Shown here: in pieces, positions 7,801-16,287 of the stretch | How the letters are laid out: every line of letters begins with the position of its first letter | Position numbering within the stretch: position 1 is the stretch's first letter | Program-made: the position numbers and the translations under genes | Origin: Photobacterium arenosum | Lineage (GTDB): Bacteria > Pseudomonadota > Gammaproteobacteria > Enterobacterales > Vibrionaceae | Length of the DNA stretch: 64,000 nt | NCBI RefSeq assembly: GCF_014841115.1 | Contig: NZ_JACYTP010000006.1 | Location: forward strand, 186,001 to 250,000 | Reading direction: 5' to 3' | The notes under the pieces: generated by a model | Database searches by the model: none | What the model saw: only the letters and a program-made list of their open reading frames with translations | What the model was told of the DNA's origin: nothing

Positions 7801-10800
7801 ACTCACCCGTCAGTCGTGTGTCATACACCCAGTAAGAGGTATTGCCACCCTCTACCTGCTTGGTTTTACGGCCGAGGTTATCGTAAGTCACCGTTGTCGT
7901 AACGCCATTGGCGTCTTGCTTTTCAACCAGCTCACCCAGGGCGTTATAAATGTATGTCCACTTTCCTAAGTCCGGATCATCAAGAGAACGACGATGGCCC
8001 AGATTGTCATAACGAACAGTGGTGCTATTGCCGGCCGAGTCGGTTGAGGAACGCAGCAAACCGTCCGGATAATAGGTATAACTCTGCGAGGCACCTTCCG
8101 GTTCGTTTTTCTGCAGTATGTGACCCAGCAGGTTTTGTACTGTGCTGTGCTTAAAGCCGCGTGCATCCGTGACTGTGGTTGTTAAGCCGTGATAAACCGT
8201 GGTGAATTCCGCACGCCCGCCATTGCTGGCAGGTTCCGACTTTTTAATTTCACGATTCAGCGCATCGTAAGCAATGGTCACGTAAGGCGCTGCAGCATTG
8301 TTTAAGACAAACTGAGGCCGGGTGATCTTCACTTTGCGGCCATTACGGTCCCATACCGTATCCACCACCACAAACTGGCCGTTGAAGGCTTTATGCAATC
8401 GACGAATTTCCCGGCCGGCAAAATCGTACTGAGTGACTACCTCACTACCGGCAGCGGCTTTGGTCACAGAACATGACACCGTTTTAGATGTCGTGTGAGG
8501 GCAGGTTTCATTCAGGGTGTAAGTGTAAGACACCGTATTACCTGCACCGGGCAGTGTTTCCAGCTTCAGTCGGTTAAATGCGTCATAGCTGTAGCTTTGT
8601 TTGCGCCCTTGCGGATTCGTACTGGATGCCAGCACACCATCTCGGTTAAAAGACACATCCGTTTCATGGCCCAGTGCATTGATCATGCGATCGACAAATA
8701 AGCCCGCACTATCGTACAACGTGACAGTTTCGCGTTCTGCCACGTTTGTGCCAGATACCACTTCTTTGGTCAGATTTCCCCAGGAATCGTAACTGAAATT
8801 TTTGGTCAGGAATTTGCTGGCCAGGCCAATTGTCGACCCCGCTTCGTAATCTGACGCAGTGGTCGTTGATGAACGTATCAATCCATTGGATGTGTAATCA
8901 AATTCATTCTTAACCGTACGTGTCAGACCCGTTTTGACATCTTGCAAGGTGGTTTGGGTCGATTTCAGCGCACCTACTTGCCAGTATCTGTCACCAACTT
9001 CAGTAATCAATTGCGACACAGTTCTGGAACTGGATGAAAGTTCCGCATCACTGTCACTATTGACATTCTTAAATACAAATGTGCCACCACAGGCTTTTGG
9101 CGAGACTTTATTAAAAGCAGAAGCGGAAATAGCGGTCAGGTTACCGGTATAGGTTGTCACGCCAAATGCATTTGTCGAAGAACTGCTACCATCGTAACGG
9201 TAATAACTGTTGTATTTTTCCAGTACGATCGGAGTTGAAACATCACCATGAATCAGAATAACAAAATCACTGGGTTTAAAGTAAGCCTTACCGTCTGAGC
9301 CACAGTATTTTTGCATGCCGGCTTTAAACGAAGATAAAGTCGCTGCAGTCACTCCACTAAACGTACTTACATCGTAAACTAAATGACTTTGTAATGAGCC
9401 AACAGACAAATATTCATTCTTGATCGTCTGAGTAAAATTACCGGCATGCTCATCAGTGCCCAACAGAGTTGTTTTCTCTTCGGTCACATTGCCAAAAACG
9501 TCAAGCGTCCGTGCGATAACTTCTCTTTTAGTAATTAAAGAGGTGTTGTGCAAATCATATTGCACTGATTCTGATCGGTTGGCATAAACCTGATAAACAT
9601 TACTTTTTCCTACACTTTTATAATCATTCTTAGAATAGGATACCTTCTTGCCGTCTTTAAATACGGTGATGCTTTTTATTTTCCCGGCTTTTATTGGATC
9701 CGTATTTTCAAACTCAGTTACACGTACTGTTTTAACGTCGCCATTTTCCGTCTCAGTAACTTTTGCAAAACCTAAGAATCCGTAACCTTCCCGGTGAGAC
9801 TTCGCACCTTCATACACATAGTTATAAGTGGTTTTGGCATAACCACGAGGAGTCTTTACAACATCCGACACTAGATAACGACCAGGTGTTGTATTTACAA
9901 CCGGATATTTAAAATCTTTCTTCTGCGTGTGAACAGAGGTATCTGATGCAGGTTTATAAGCTATCGAATAATCTACACCATACTCTTGTATAACTTTAAT
10001 TTTATCTTGAGCAAAAGGATTTGTTCTTTTTATATTTTTAGCAGTAACAAAGTCAGGCCAGCCATCACTATTCACATCAGCCAGATTAGTTAAATTACGT
10101 GCATTCTCAATATATCTAGGCGATAATTTTCCAAAATTATTTTTTACTGTCGCCGAAGATATATACCCACCTTTATTTAGGTAAACTAAGTCACTGTAAA
10201 GTATATCTAAATAACCATCAGCGTTATAATCTGCTACTGACAAACCATTAGGGACATAAGCATATGTATGCTCAGTACATGCGCTACCATCACTGCCACC
10301 ACATGTTGTATTTCTACTTTCCGTGACTCTATAATGATATTTTACGGATAGTGATTTCTGATGTTGAAATTTAACACCATCGAAATAGTATATTTTAACG
10401 TCTTGACCTGCCATTCCTTGAGCAATACGATCTTGCAAACCGGTTTGTTCTTTGACCTTTCTTATATAATCTTTTTTAGAGACAATAATATCTAAATAGC
10501 CATCATTATTCAGATCGATCACTTCTCTAATTTGCGAATCATCTGCTATTTTTTGAATGAGCTTATCATTCTTATATAGTTCAATTTTTCCACCAGTATC
10601 TTTCAAATACTCGTCATTTTTTCCATCATTATAGAAATCATGATATTGGCAACCAATACAAATTACCTCTTCTTTAAAAATCCCATTGCCATTTTTATCA
10701 AGAGGATATTTAGTACCACTTGCCCACGGCCAATCTCCTACCTTACCAATGTTAGCAGTAAAAAAAGGTTTACTCTTGCCACTGCCGTAATGGTAAGCAA

Positions 10801-12064
10801 TCATTGAGCCAAAAGGCTTCGTTCTGTCTGCTGTTTGATTTGACCATGCGCAAAATGATCTAAATGTCGGTATATCGTTGCCATCCCAATCAGAAACAGC
10901 AAAGTCATGACATGTCGCATCTTTTTGGTTAGAATAAAAATATCCCCACCCACTGATTTTTTTCTTTGCATCACTGTTGGTGTATACAGTCTTTCTATTG
11001 TTAGAAAGTGCTAATATTTCTACATTTCCATCCCGTTCAGCATCAAAGAATTTATGTTCAACAATGTCTCCAGGGAATATTGCTTTTGTCGATTGATAGC
11101 TTGGCTGTGACTTCATCTGCCATGAGAAAGCCACTGGCGTACTGCACGTGCTACCGACACACTGCTCTACTTTATCAAGTAGAGAACGTTGTGTTCCCTC
11201 AGAATACTTGTAAGAAAGTTTATACGTGGCAAATTCACTGCCCGAACTATTCTTGGTAACAACGGACTTTATTCTGTAAGACTGGTTGAGCTTGCTGCCT
11301 TTCAGATATGAAAATGTTTTATCAGTACGAGAGTCATAGTTGATCGCAATCGATCCACCGACGTAATTCACAGTGCTCAGTCTATGGGTGCCAGCCGCAT
11401 TATCTTCCGAGTAGGTATACGTAATCGCATTCCTTCTGGTTTTATCTGTCAGCTTGTTCAACGACCACTTATAGACATCTGACTTGCCGGGTAATTCCAC
11501 TCTTGAGTCACCGGACACACCATACTCAAACACCTGCCCGGATTTCGTCCAGACTTTAAAGTACTGAGGACCACTGCCTTGCTTACCAATCGATACAATC
11601 TTGCGGTAATCGTTAATGTGAGTGCGATATTCTGTTTGATCGCCACCAGGCTTACCGTTAACCGCGACTAAACGTTCACCATCAATACAATATTGATCGC
11701 TGGCATCGAGATTAACACCTCCCCAGGCACCATCAATCGCAAGATTCTTACCACAACGATAAACAGAAGACAGACCTTTCAGATGCCAACCCACACCAAG
11801 CGGACCATTACCACTATTACTGCGGTATTCAAAGCTGAGTTGCGGTTGATGCCCGGCGCGCCCTGGCGCTACAGCGATGGGTAATGAATACGTGGCTTCA
11901 CCGCCAGCGGTTTGATATTCCCCGCTGAGTACGATGCTTTTCCCGTGGCCAGAAGTGAGCGCCAAAGCCTCAGCTGGCGCTAAACCCAGCGACAGCACCA
12001 TGAGGAAACATGCATGGATAGTCAAAAAATTGACCATTAGACGGTGAGAACGTCCGTATTTCAT
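4838..12064 (-). CDS. Giant SpvB/FG-GAP/RHS polymorphic toxin with C-terminal HNH nuclease
   Basis: A 2408-residue protein. ATG at 12064 is chosen over an upstream TTG (12079) because an AGG motif stands eight bases before it. Residues 1-35 form a long signal peptide. About 40-330 is an SpvB/TcdB-type N-terminal domain (YSLPIAVAPGRAGHQPQLSF, GPLGVGWHL). FG-GAP/VCBS calcium-type motifs follow (DLNNDGYLD near 515, DYNADGYLD near 613, DVNSDGWPD near 663). YD repeats fill roughly 1100-2040. The RHS core ends with LGRFLSADPLIQ near 2138 and IDPTG near 2175. After a low-complexity linker and a hydrophobic helix (VVALMSVVPVARGASL), the last 65 residues form an HNH nuclease: CTNC, then HRDHIIPRSKGG, then LCRRCN. 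RHS shells encapsulate the toxic tip (family knowledge). Export through Sec and attack on DNA in rival cells are inferred. Confidence 0.9.
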   Translation of the reverse strand: MKYGRSHRLMVNFLTIHACFLMVLSLGLAPAEALALTSGHGKSIVLSGEYQTAGGEATYSLPIAVAPGRAGHQPQLSFEYRSNSGNGPLGVGWHLKGLSSVYRCGKNLAIDGAWGGVNLDASDQYCIDGERLVAVNGKPGGDQTEYRTHINDYRKIVSIGKQGSGPQYFKVWTKSGQVFEYGVSGDSRVELPGKSDVYKWSLNKLTDKTRRNAITYTYSEDNAAGTHRLSTVNYVGGSIAINYDSRTDKTFSYLKGSKLNQSYRIKSVVTKNSSGSEFATYKLSYKYSEGTQRSLLDKVEQCVGSTCSTPVAFSWQMKSQPSYQSTKAIFPGDIVEHKFFDAERDGNVEILALSNNRKTVYTNSDAKKKISGWGYFYSNQKDATCHDFAVSDWDGNDIPTFRSFCAWSNQTADRTKPFGSMIAYHYGSGKSKPFFTANIGKVGDWPWASGTKYPLDKNGNGIFKEEVICIGCQYHDFYNDGKNDEYLKDTGGKIELYKNDKLIQKIADDSQIREVIDLNNDGYLDIIVSKKDYIRKVKEQTGLQDRIAQGMAGQDVKIYYFDGVKFQHQKSLSVKYHYRVTESRNTTCGGSDGSACTEHTYAYVPNGLSVADYNADGYLDILYSDLVYLNKGGYISSATVKNNFGKLSPRYIENARNLTNLADVNSDGWPDFVTAKNIKRTNPFAQDKIKVIQEYGVDYSIAYKPASDTSVHTQKKDFKYPVVNTTPGRYLVSDVVKTPRGYAKTTYNYVYEGAKSHREGYGFLGFAKVTETENGDVKTVRVTEFENTDPIKAGKIKSITVFKDGKKVSYSKNDYKSVGKSNVYQVYANRSESVQYDLHNTSLITKREVIARTLDVFGNVTEEKTTLLGTDEHAGNFTQTIKNEYLSVGSLQSHLVYDVSTFSGVTAATLSSFKAGMQKYCGSDGKAYFKPSDFVILIHGDVSTPIVLEKYNSYYRYDGSSSSTNAFGVTTYTGNLTAISASAFNKVSPKACGGTFVFKNVNSDSDAELSSSSRTVSQLITEVGDRYWQVGALKSTQTTLQDVKTGLTRTVKNEFDYTSNGLIRSSTTTASDYEAGSTIGLASKFLTKNFSYDSWGNLTKEVVSGTNVAERETVTLYDSAGLFVDRMINALGHETDVSFNRDGVLASSTNPQGRKQSYSYDAFNRLKLETLPGAGNTVSYTYTLNETCPHTTSKTVSCSVTKAAAGSEVVTQYDFAGREIRRLHKAFNGQFVVVDTVWDRNGRKVKITRPQFVLNNAAAPYVTIAYDALNREIKKSEPASNGGRAEFTTVYHGLTTTVTDARGFKHSTVQNLLGHILQKNEPEGASQSYTYYPDGLLRSSTDSAGNSTTVRYDNLGHRRSLDDPDLGKWTYIYNALGELVEKQDANGVTTTVTYDNLGRKTKQVEGGNTSYWVYDTRLTGELSYFEGYGNRTDYYYNAAGLTEEVAVQTGGEKFSTHYFYDKYERVSREVRPNGVDSSALGIVNQLSDKENTLDRLAVEYIYNPQGYMSAVRSPKTYADEAFTSASFREEIKALLTQAKIQAMQYVATAEKYATREAFFNEKAAEYQKKTVNIRNLDASSAGLLGSGYRFKQWCDSQGQCYLRPATWVLLHDDISVPLDITLGEAVYQLETTLAGTSGGKRNYNATVHKFTKADFDKLSLKASDDLILADYDGNGHKDLMSNRDIYAAHADGETREELLFTAEDLAEAARISGQRYKFYTDLASDLTALAERVADLTGLYCDYANQLGGQQVQHAAGSRCAKTQQVGQADHLNAILTQSELAESAGNAAYVYYWQRRDTDAFDHTLAETLGNGLVNTYSHNAATGRPDYIVTHKSDALFNAALPGAKGKGRNVRFLHYKYDNHNNVVYRNDSELGITDSYDYDGLDRVTSNRIVLDTPDLHGPDNPDFAGPFHFSYDKLGNITSKTGVGSYSYSQHNAGSHAVTQANGLTYQYDSAGNMVRASAGSTSTPERVIEWSAFNKPVKISRDNHTVEFVYDANHNRYLKKSSDGKQTVYVGNQYERIIDTKTGQVQHQHYIYADGKLIALNTQFKNAENKLENKQTRYLHYDALNSIDMITDGYGLIVERRSYDTWGNKRSVQWHVSGPQTILQSAITNRGYTGHEHIEEVGLIHMNGRVYDQELGRFLSADPLIQSPYVTGSFNRYTYTWNNPLKYIDPTGFETEESSEAGGDNNSSAAHSNGKYTETMTVTGTRVHDFSGERRGQRKHQFKPIENRFVWGNENFVNQSTEAEKQEAVVALMSVVPVARGASLIARGAAYAAERFANFRRVKQSLNATAKAVEKVDNKVEKAEEKVTQKAGSAGVDRTGKVFTQKTKREIDAENAAQNGGVNRCTNCDTEVVPAQRHRRGVTPPENERHRDHIIPRSKGGDGTLENGQILCRRCNLDKSNN

Positions 12065-12089
12065 TATTATTACCTGCAAACTGATAGTT

Positions 12090-12521
12090 TTATTCGTTAG
12101 AATTTTTAGTTGATAGCACTGTATTTAAGGCTTCCAGCCGCTGTTTCAAATCGTGCAGCTCACTTGCTTGACCGATATCTACAGCCACTTCGCCATCTTT
12201 AATATTATCTTGCGAAAATTGGGCTAACTCGCCTTTTAATAAAGGTAAATCCGGCGCATCCTGATTCACCAGACCGAAAGCCACAGTTTGCTGCAACTGC
12301 TGTACGGGTGATGGATAGCTCGCATCTTCGCTCAAAGGAGATTCAGAAAGATCATTTTCTGATTTCACGTTAACTGTTATGTCCTGAGCTTGCCCAGCCT
12401 TACTGGTTTCCGGCTTCGCCAACAACAGAAAATAGCCACCCGTGAGTACGATAATGAGTAAAACAATAATGACTATTACCGAAATGGCTTTGACCGAAAA
12501 CGCTTTGTTTTGAGTGACCAC
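12090..12521 (-). CDS. Small single-pass membrane protein upstream of the RHS toxin
   Basis: A 143-residue protein with one transmembrane segment (residues about 12-34, ISVIVIIVLLIIVLTGGYF) after a short basic head, and a polar acidic periplasmic domain ending in a probable coiled coil (SELHDLKQRLEALNTVL). The start is GTG at 12521 with AAGGG about seven bases ahead. It is 25 bases upstream of the giant RHS gene and on the same strand, so the two are likely one operon. The topology would suit a helper for export, anchoring or release of the RHS protein, but no known family is recognised. Confidence 0.7.
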   Translation of the reverse strand: MVTQNKAFSVKAISVIVIIVLLIIVLTGGYFLLLAKPETSKAGQAQDITVNVKSENDLSESPLSEDASYPSPVQQLQQTVAFGLVNQDAPDLPLLKGELAQFSQDNIKDGEVAVDIGQASELHDLKQRLEALNTVLSTKNSNE

Positions 12522-12869
12522 TCAATTCCCTTCACTATGACATGTTCACGAAACAGATGACCAAGACAAGTTATTCATCTTACTCTCTCGATAAAGAAGA
12601 ACAGATAGATTGGTAATCCGTGTATTACTTTTTAGGCAGGCAATATAATAAACGGATTCAAACAGTAAACAATTTATTACTTGCACTCGGTTACAAAAGG
12701 TGAGCTAAGTCGCAAAACCAAAAGATGAATGTTGAGTCCATTATAAAAACTTAATAGGCGTAGAATTCTAACAATCTCATCTCGTCCCCCTTAAAGCTAA
12801 CCCCTGCCCTGCGATAATACAGATACACTCGATGTATCCGCAGGTAATGGGTTAGTTATCACAACCTAA
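12522..12869. other. Intergenic region upstream of the RHS operon
   Basis: AT-rich sequence that must hold the promoter of the minus-strand RHS operon at its left end. No confident promoter is visible. Near 12800-12867 one plus-strand frame reads CDNTDTLDVSAGNGLVITT before a stop; this may be the upstream part of the decayed gene that follows. Confidence 0.4.
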
Positions 12870-13073
12870 GACTATTCCAATAAGGAATTAAGTAATTGCG
12901 ATAATAGCAATCGTTTTATCATCCCTCGCACAAAGAACAATTAGGAAGTAATGATTAACTCAATAATTGCTGCTTTCATGACAGATAAACATGTCAAAAT
13001 TAATATTGACGGTGAAAACTTAAGTGGTGCGGTATGCGAACCCAGTATTAATCGCTTTATTGTATTTAAGTAA
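12870..13073 (+). pseudogene. Broken copy of the small exported protein family
   Basis: On the plus strand one frame is interrupted only by a TAG (12942-12944). It reads DYSNKELSNCDNSNRFIIP and, after the stop, MINSIIAAFMTDKHVKINID, then GENLSGAVCEPSINRF, ending IVFK with TAA at 13071-13073. The second half matches the C-terminal module of the exported proteins at the left of the window (S-x3-AAF-x5-V-x-h-x-h, a cysteine, and a short tail). The ATG at 12951 is preceded by AGGA, so a 40-residue peptide could be made, but the missing signal peptide and the stop upstream favour a relic. Confidence 0.45.
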
Positions 13074-13130
13074 TACTAGTTATCGAAATGCCCTGGTTAT
13101 TTATATAACCCTGAAAATGTCCTTATAGAA

Positions 13131-13155
13131 CAAAGCCCCGCGATGCGGGGCTTTG
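13131..13155 (-). terminator. Rho-independent terminator after the HI0933-family gene
   Basis: A perfect 11-bp stem (CAAAGCCCCGC / GCGGGGCTTTG) with a 3-base loop, followed on the minus strand by a T-rich tail. It lies 30 bases past the stop of the flavoprotein gene. Confidence 0.8.
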
Positions 13156-13184
13156 TTCATTCAAGGCATTCAATACAGCGCAAC

Positions 13185-14372
13185 TTACACATGCTGGCCG
13201 GCGACAAAGCCGGAGCTCCAGGCCCACTGGAAGTTGTAGCCGCCGAGCCAGCCGCTGACGTCCATCACTTCGCCGATGAAATACAGGCCGGGCACGGTTT
13301 TGGCTTCCAGGGTTTTCGACGACAGGCCGTCGGTATCGACGCCGCCCAGAGTGACTTCGGCGGTGCGGTAGCCTTCGGTACCGTTGGGGGCGATCTGCCA
13401 CTGGTGAAAATAGTCGTGCAGTGCCTGAACCTCTTTCGGGTTGAGCTGTTTGAGCGGTTTATCTTCGAGATCACCACGCTCAATCATGGCTTCCACCAGG
13501 CGTTTGGGCAGCAATCGGGACAGCGAATTTTTCAGACTCTGGTTGGGGTGTTTGTCGCGCATCGCCTGCAGGGTGTCGTCGAGGCTGAGGGTCGGCAGCA
13601 AGTCGATAGAAACCGCCTGCCCCGGCTTCCAGTACGAGGAGATCTGCAAAATTGCCGGGCCGGACAGACCGCGGTGGGTGAACAGAATATTTTCTTTGAA
13701 ACTGGTGCCGTCGGCGGCTGTCACCACAGCGGGAACCGCGATACCGGACAGATCGGCAAAAGCGTCTTTGTCTTCGACATGCAGAGTAAAAGGCACCAGG
13801 CCGGCCGTGGTCGGGATCATTTTCAGGCCGAACTGCTCGGCAACCTGATAGCCAAACGGGGTGGCGCCGAGCTTGGGCATCGACAGACCGCCGGTGGCAA
13901 TCACCAAAGATTCACAGGATACTGTGTCTGCGTTGATTTTCAGGCTAAAGCCGCTGTCGGTTTTACTGATATCCAGGACATCACTGCGATAACGCTGTTG
14001 TACCGTCGGCAAGTCGCATTCTTTAAGCAGCATCTCGACGATGTCTTTGGCCGAATCGAGGCAGAACAGCTGGCCGTGATCCCGCTCTTCGTAGGCAATT
14101 TCGTGCTTGGCGATCATGGCGATGAAGTCCCACTGGGTGTACTGCGCCAGCGCCGATTTGGCAAAGTGCGGGTTGCGGCAGACATAGTTGCTGGCCGTCA
14201 CATCATAGTTGGTAAAGTTACAGCGACCGCCGCCGGAGATCAGAATTTTCCGGCCCGGTTTTTTACCGTGTTCAACCACCAGCACAGAGCGGCCGCGTTT
14301 ACCGGCCTCGGCGGCACACATCAGCCCGGCGGCACCAGCACCGATAATCACTACATCAAACTTTTCTGCCAT
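13185..14372 (-). CDS. FAD/NAD(P)-binding oxidoreductase, HI0933/YhiN family
   Basis: A 395-residue flavoprotein. The start at 14372 (MAEKFDVVIIGAGAAGLM) puts the Rossmann dinucleotide-binding motif GAGAAG at residues 11-16, as is usual for the family; the open frame could start 26 codons earlier but without a better ribosome-binding site. Other hallmarks are GRKILISGGGRCNFTN near residue 44, LVIATGGLSMPKLG mid-protein, and a C-terminal FAD contact (GLYFIGEVMDVSGWLGGYN). The family is widespread and its substrate is unsettled, so no reaction is claimed. It is a single gene with its own terminator; a long hairpin behind uspB lies in its promoter region. Confidence 0.9.
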   Translation of the reverse strand: MAEKFDVVIIGAGAAGLMCAAEAGKRGRSVLVVEHGKKPGRKILISGGGRCNFTNYDVTASNYVCRNPHFAKSALAQYTQWDFIAMIAKHEIAYEERDHGQLFCLDSAKDIVEMLLKECDLPTVQQRYRSDVLDISKTDSGFSLKINADTVSCESLVIATGGLSMPKLGATPFGYQVAEQFGLKMIPTTAGLVPFTLHVEDKDAFADLSGIAVPAVVTAADGTSFKENILFTHRGLSGPAILQISSYWKPGQAVSIDLLPTLSLDDTLQAMRDKHPNQSLKNSLSRLLPKRLVEAMIERGDLEDKPLKQLNPKEVQALHDYFHQWQIAPNGTEGYRTAEVTLGGVDTDGLSSKTLEAKTVPGLYFIGEVMDVSGWLGGYNFQWAWSSGFVAGQHV

Positions 14373-14400
14373 TCTCTTATCCGCAATCCGACTCAGCGAC

Positions 14401-14450
14401 AAAATAAAAAGGATGCGGTAATGACATGCATTACCTGGCATCCTTTTCAA
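14401..14450 (-). terminator. Long hairpin terminator after uspB
   Basis: A 17-bp interrupted stem: AAAAGGATGC and GGTAATG pair with CATTACC and GCATCCTTTT (two-base bulge, five-base loop). On the minus strand it ends in TTTTTATTTTG, a good U-tract. It sits between uspB and the HI0933-family gene, where it may also reduce read-through into that gene. Confidence 0.65.
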
Positions 14451-14506
14451 GTGCGCGTATTTTACCCGTCTGCGGGCGGATTACCAAATCTGTCGGCAAT
14501 AATCGA

Positions 14507-14845
14507 TCAAATTCCCAGATAAGCGACGACAAAGATAGAAACCAGGAACACCATCAGGCTGGTACTGGCAAGGACAAACAGCTTGCGTACCTTGTCGCAC
14601 TTGGCCATGAAAAGCTCGTCGTGGTGCTTATGGTACTGCTGGCTGCGGATGTAATGGAAAAGCCGGATTTGCTTGTTCACATTCCCCTGGGAGGAGAAAA
14701 AGCCCCGGCCGTCTACCTGCTGGTACAGCAGCGGGTCACAGTCACGCATCACCACCAGTAAGGTTTTCAGCGTGCTGACATAACGAGAGATATTGACTAC
14801 AGCCACCAGAAACAGGGCCATCAGAATTGCATCACCACTAAACAT
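14507..14845 (-). CDS. uspB: Universal stress protein B, inner-membrane
   Basis: A 112-residue protein with a transmembrane helix at each end (about residues 3-20 and 90-109) and the UspB signature between them: CDPLLYQQVDGRGFF near residue 36, NKQIRLFHYI, and HKHHDELF. Length and layout agree with the enterobacterial protein (about 111 residues), which is induced in stationary phase and linked to ethanol tolerance (family knowledge). It lies 113 bases after ftnA on the same strand and close to uspA on the other, a neighbourhood I recognise from Vibrionaceae. A hairpin terminator follows at 14401-14450. Confidence 0.92.
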   Translation of the reverse strand: MFSGDAILMALFLVAVVNISRYVSTLKTLLVVMRDCDPLLYQQVDGRGFFSSQGNVNKQIRLFHYIRSQQYHKHHDELFMAKCDKVRKLFVLASTSLMVFLVSIFVVAYLGI

Positions 14846-14958
14846 AACACCCTCCGAACAACGACCATGGTTCTTTGCTGGCCGGGAAGGGTTGGGGGGT
14901 GCAAACAGCAGCGACGCACTTTCGGAAAGGGGCGCCGCCGTGCATTTCCCAGAGCCTG

Positions 14959-15486
14959 TTAGCCGGCCTGCTGACCCATGACAGAGCTGGATTCCTGCTT
15001 CGCCATGGCGGCAAGATCTTTGTCAATGAAGAACAAGGCTTTGCCGTCTTCACCCACCAGTTCGATCTTGTCCAGAATACCTTTAAACAATTTCTCTTCT
15101 TCGTGTTGCTCTGAAACATACCACTGTAAGAAGTTAAACGTTGAGTAGTCCTGAGTGGTAAACGCCACATGTGCCAGCTTGTTAATACGCTCAGTGATCA
15201 GTCGCTCATGTTCGTAAGTGGCGCGGAACACTTCACCCAGTGAACTGAACTCATGCTGCGGTGCTTCAATCGTACCCAGAATCGGCAATGCACCCGTCTC
15301 GCTGACATAGGTAAACAGACGTTGCATGTGCTGCATCTCTTCTGCTGCATGAATGCGCAGGAACTCTGCCGCTCCTTCAAAGCCCTTATCTTCGCACCAT
15401 GCACTCATCTGCAGGTACAGGTTGGATGAAAAGAACTCCAAGTTGATTTGTTCATTCAGTTTCTCAACCATTGCTTGAGCAAGCAT
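14959..15486 (-). CDS. ftnA: Bacterial non-haem ferritin
   Basis: A 175-residue ferritin, close to the 165 residues of the E. coli protein plus a short tail. It assembles into a 24-subunit cytosolic shell that oxidises Fe2+ and stores Fe3+. Ferroxidase ligands are visible at the expected places: Glu17, Tyr24, Glu50 and His53 (AAEEMQH), a glutamate in TYEHERLI near residue 94, and EQHEEEK near 127-133. The start at 15486 has a GAAGGAG-type ribosome-binding site just ahead. It probably has its own promoter in the 240-base gap shared with uspA; uspB downstream may be partly co-transcribed. Confidence 0.95.
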   Translation of the reverse strand: MLAQAMVEKLNEQINLEFFSSNLYLQMSAWCEDKGFEGAAEFLRIHAAEEMQHMQRLFTYVSETGALPILGTIEAPQHEFSSLGEVFRATYEHERLITERINKLAHVAFTTQDYSTFNFLQWYVSEQHEEEKLFKGILDKIELVGEDGKALFFIDKDLAAMAKQESSSVMGQQAG

Positions 15487-15727
15487 CGAACTACTCCTTC
15501 CTAATCAAGTGTAATAAACACATTGTCACTATGCATAACTGAGTTTGCAACTCATACGACAAGGTATCATGCTTAACCTGCCGGTAAGCAATAAAAATCC
15601 CAAAACGATCCAACTGCTTACCTAACGTGTCACAGAATTTTCCGTTAGCGTAAGCAATGCGATCAGCACGGCATTTTTTACCCATACGCCATGCTAGCAT
15701 ATAAAAAACCTTACAGGAGAGCGGGTT

Positions 15728-16150
15728 ATGACCTATCAACATATTCTGGTTGCGGTTGATTTATCTGAAGACAGTCACATTCTGGTCAGTAAAGGGGCTG
15801 CGCTGGCAGAGAAACTGGGGGCCAAGCTGTCTCTGATCCACATAGATACCAACTATGCCGAGCTGTATACCGGCCTGATTGATATCAACATGGCCGAAGC
15901 CCAGTACCGCATGGCGGATAATGCCCAGGAGCAATTGCAGGATCTGGCTAAAAAAGCAAACTATCCTGTAACTCATACTTTTGTCGGCAGCGGCGATCTG
16001 AGCGATGAGATCTGCAATACCATCAAACAGTCTGATGTTGATTTGATGATCTGCGGCCACCACCAGGATTTCTGGAGCAAAATTCTGTCTTCGACCAAAC
16101 AGTTAATTAATCATACCCCGGTGGATTTACTGATGGTGCCGCTGCACTGA
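15728..16150 (+). CDS. uspA: Universal stress protein A
   Basis: A 140-residue cytosolic alpha/beta protein of the Usp family. The N-terminus (MTYQHILVAVDLSEDS) and the C-terminal CGHHQDFWSKILSS near residue 109, followed by the strand VDLLMVPL, match the UspA subfamily, which lacks the ATP-binding G-x2-G-x9-G(S/T) motif of other Usp proteins. It is induced by growth arrest and many stresses in enterobacteria (family knowledge). An AGGAG ribosome-binding site precedes the ATG. It is transcribed divergently from ftnA, and the shared gap probably carries both promoters. Confidence 0.95.
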   Translation: MTYQHILVAVDLSEDSHILVSKGAALAEKLGAKLSLIHIDTNYAELYTGLIDINMAEAQYRMADNAQEQLQDLAKKANYPVTHTFVGSGDLSDEICNTIKQSDVDLMICGHHQDFWSKILSSTKQLINHTPVDLLMVPLH

Positions 16151-16287
16151 TCACACCCCGTACAGATAACTATCCTGGCTGGCCACTGTGAACGCCAGCC
16201 AGTGCCTGATCAGGACAGACCAGCCTCTCATTGGCTATCACTGAATTTCGGTTACACTAGGCGGCCAAAATTCAAAGGACATGTCAA

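Noticed and set aside
13143..14522. 459-codon plus-strand open frame opposite the HI0933-family gene
   Set aside because: It is the antisense shadow of a well-conserved flavoprotein in G+C-rich sequence; the translation has no protein-like pattern and no ribosome-binding site.
15491..15742. 83-codon minus-strand open frame between ftnA and uspA
   Set aside because: Lies in the shared promoter gap, overlaps the uspA start, and shows no conserved pattern.
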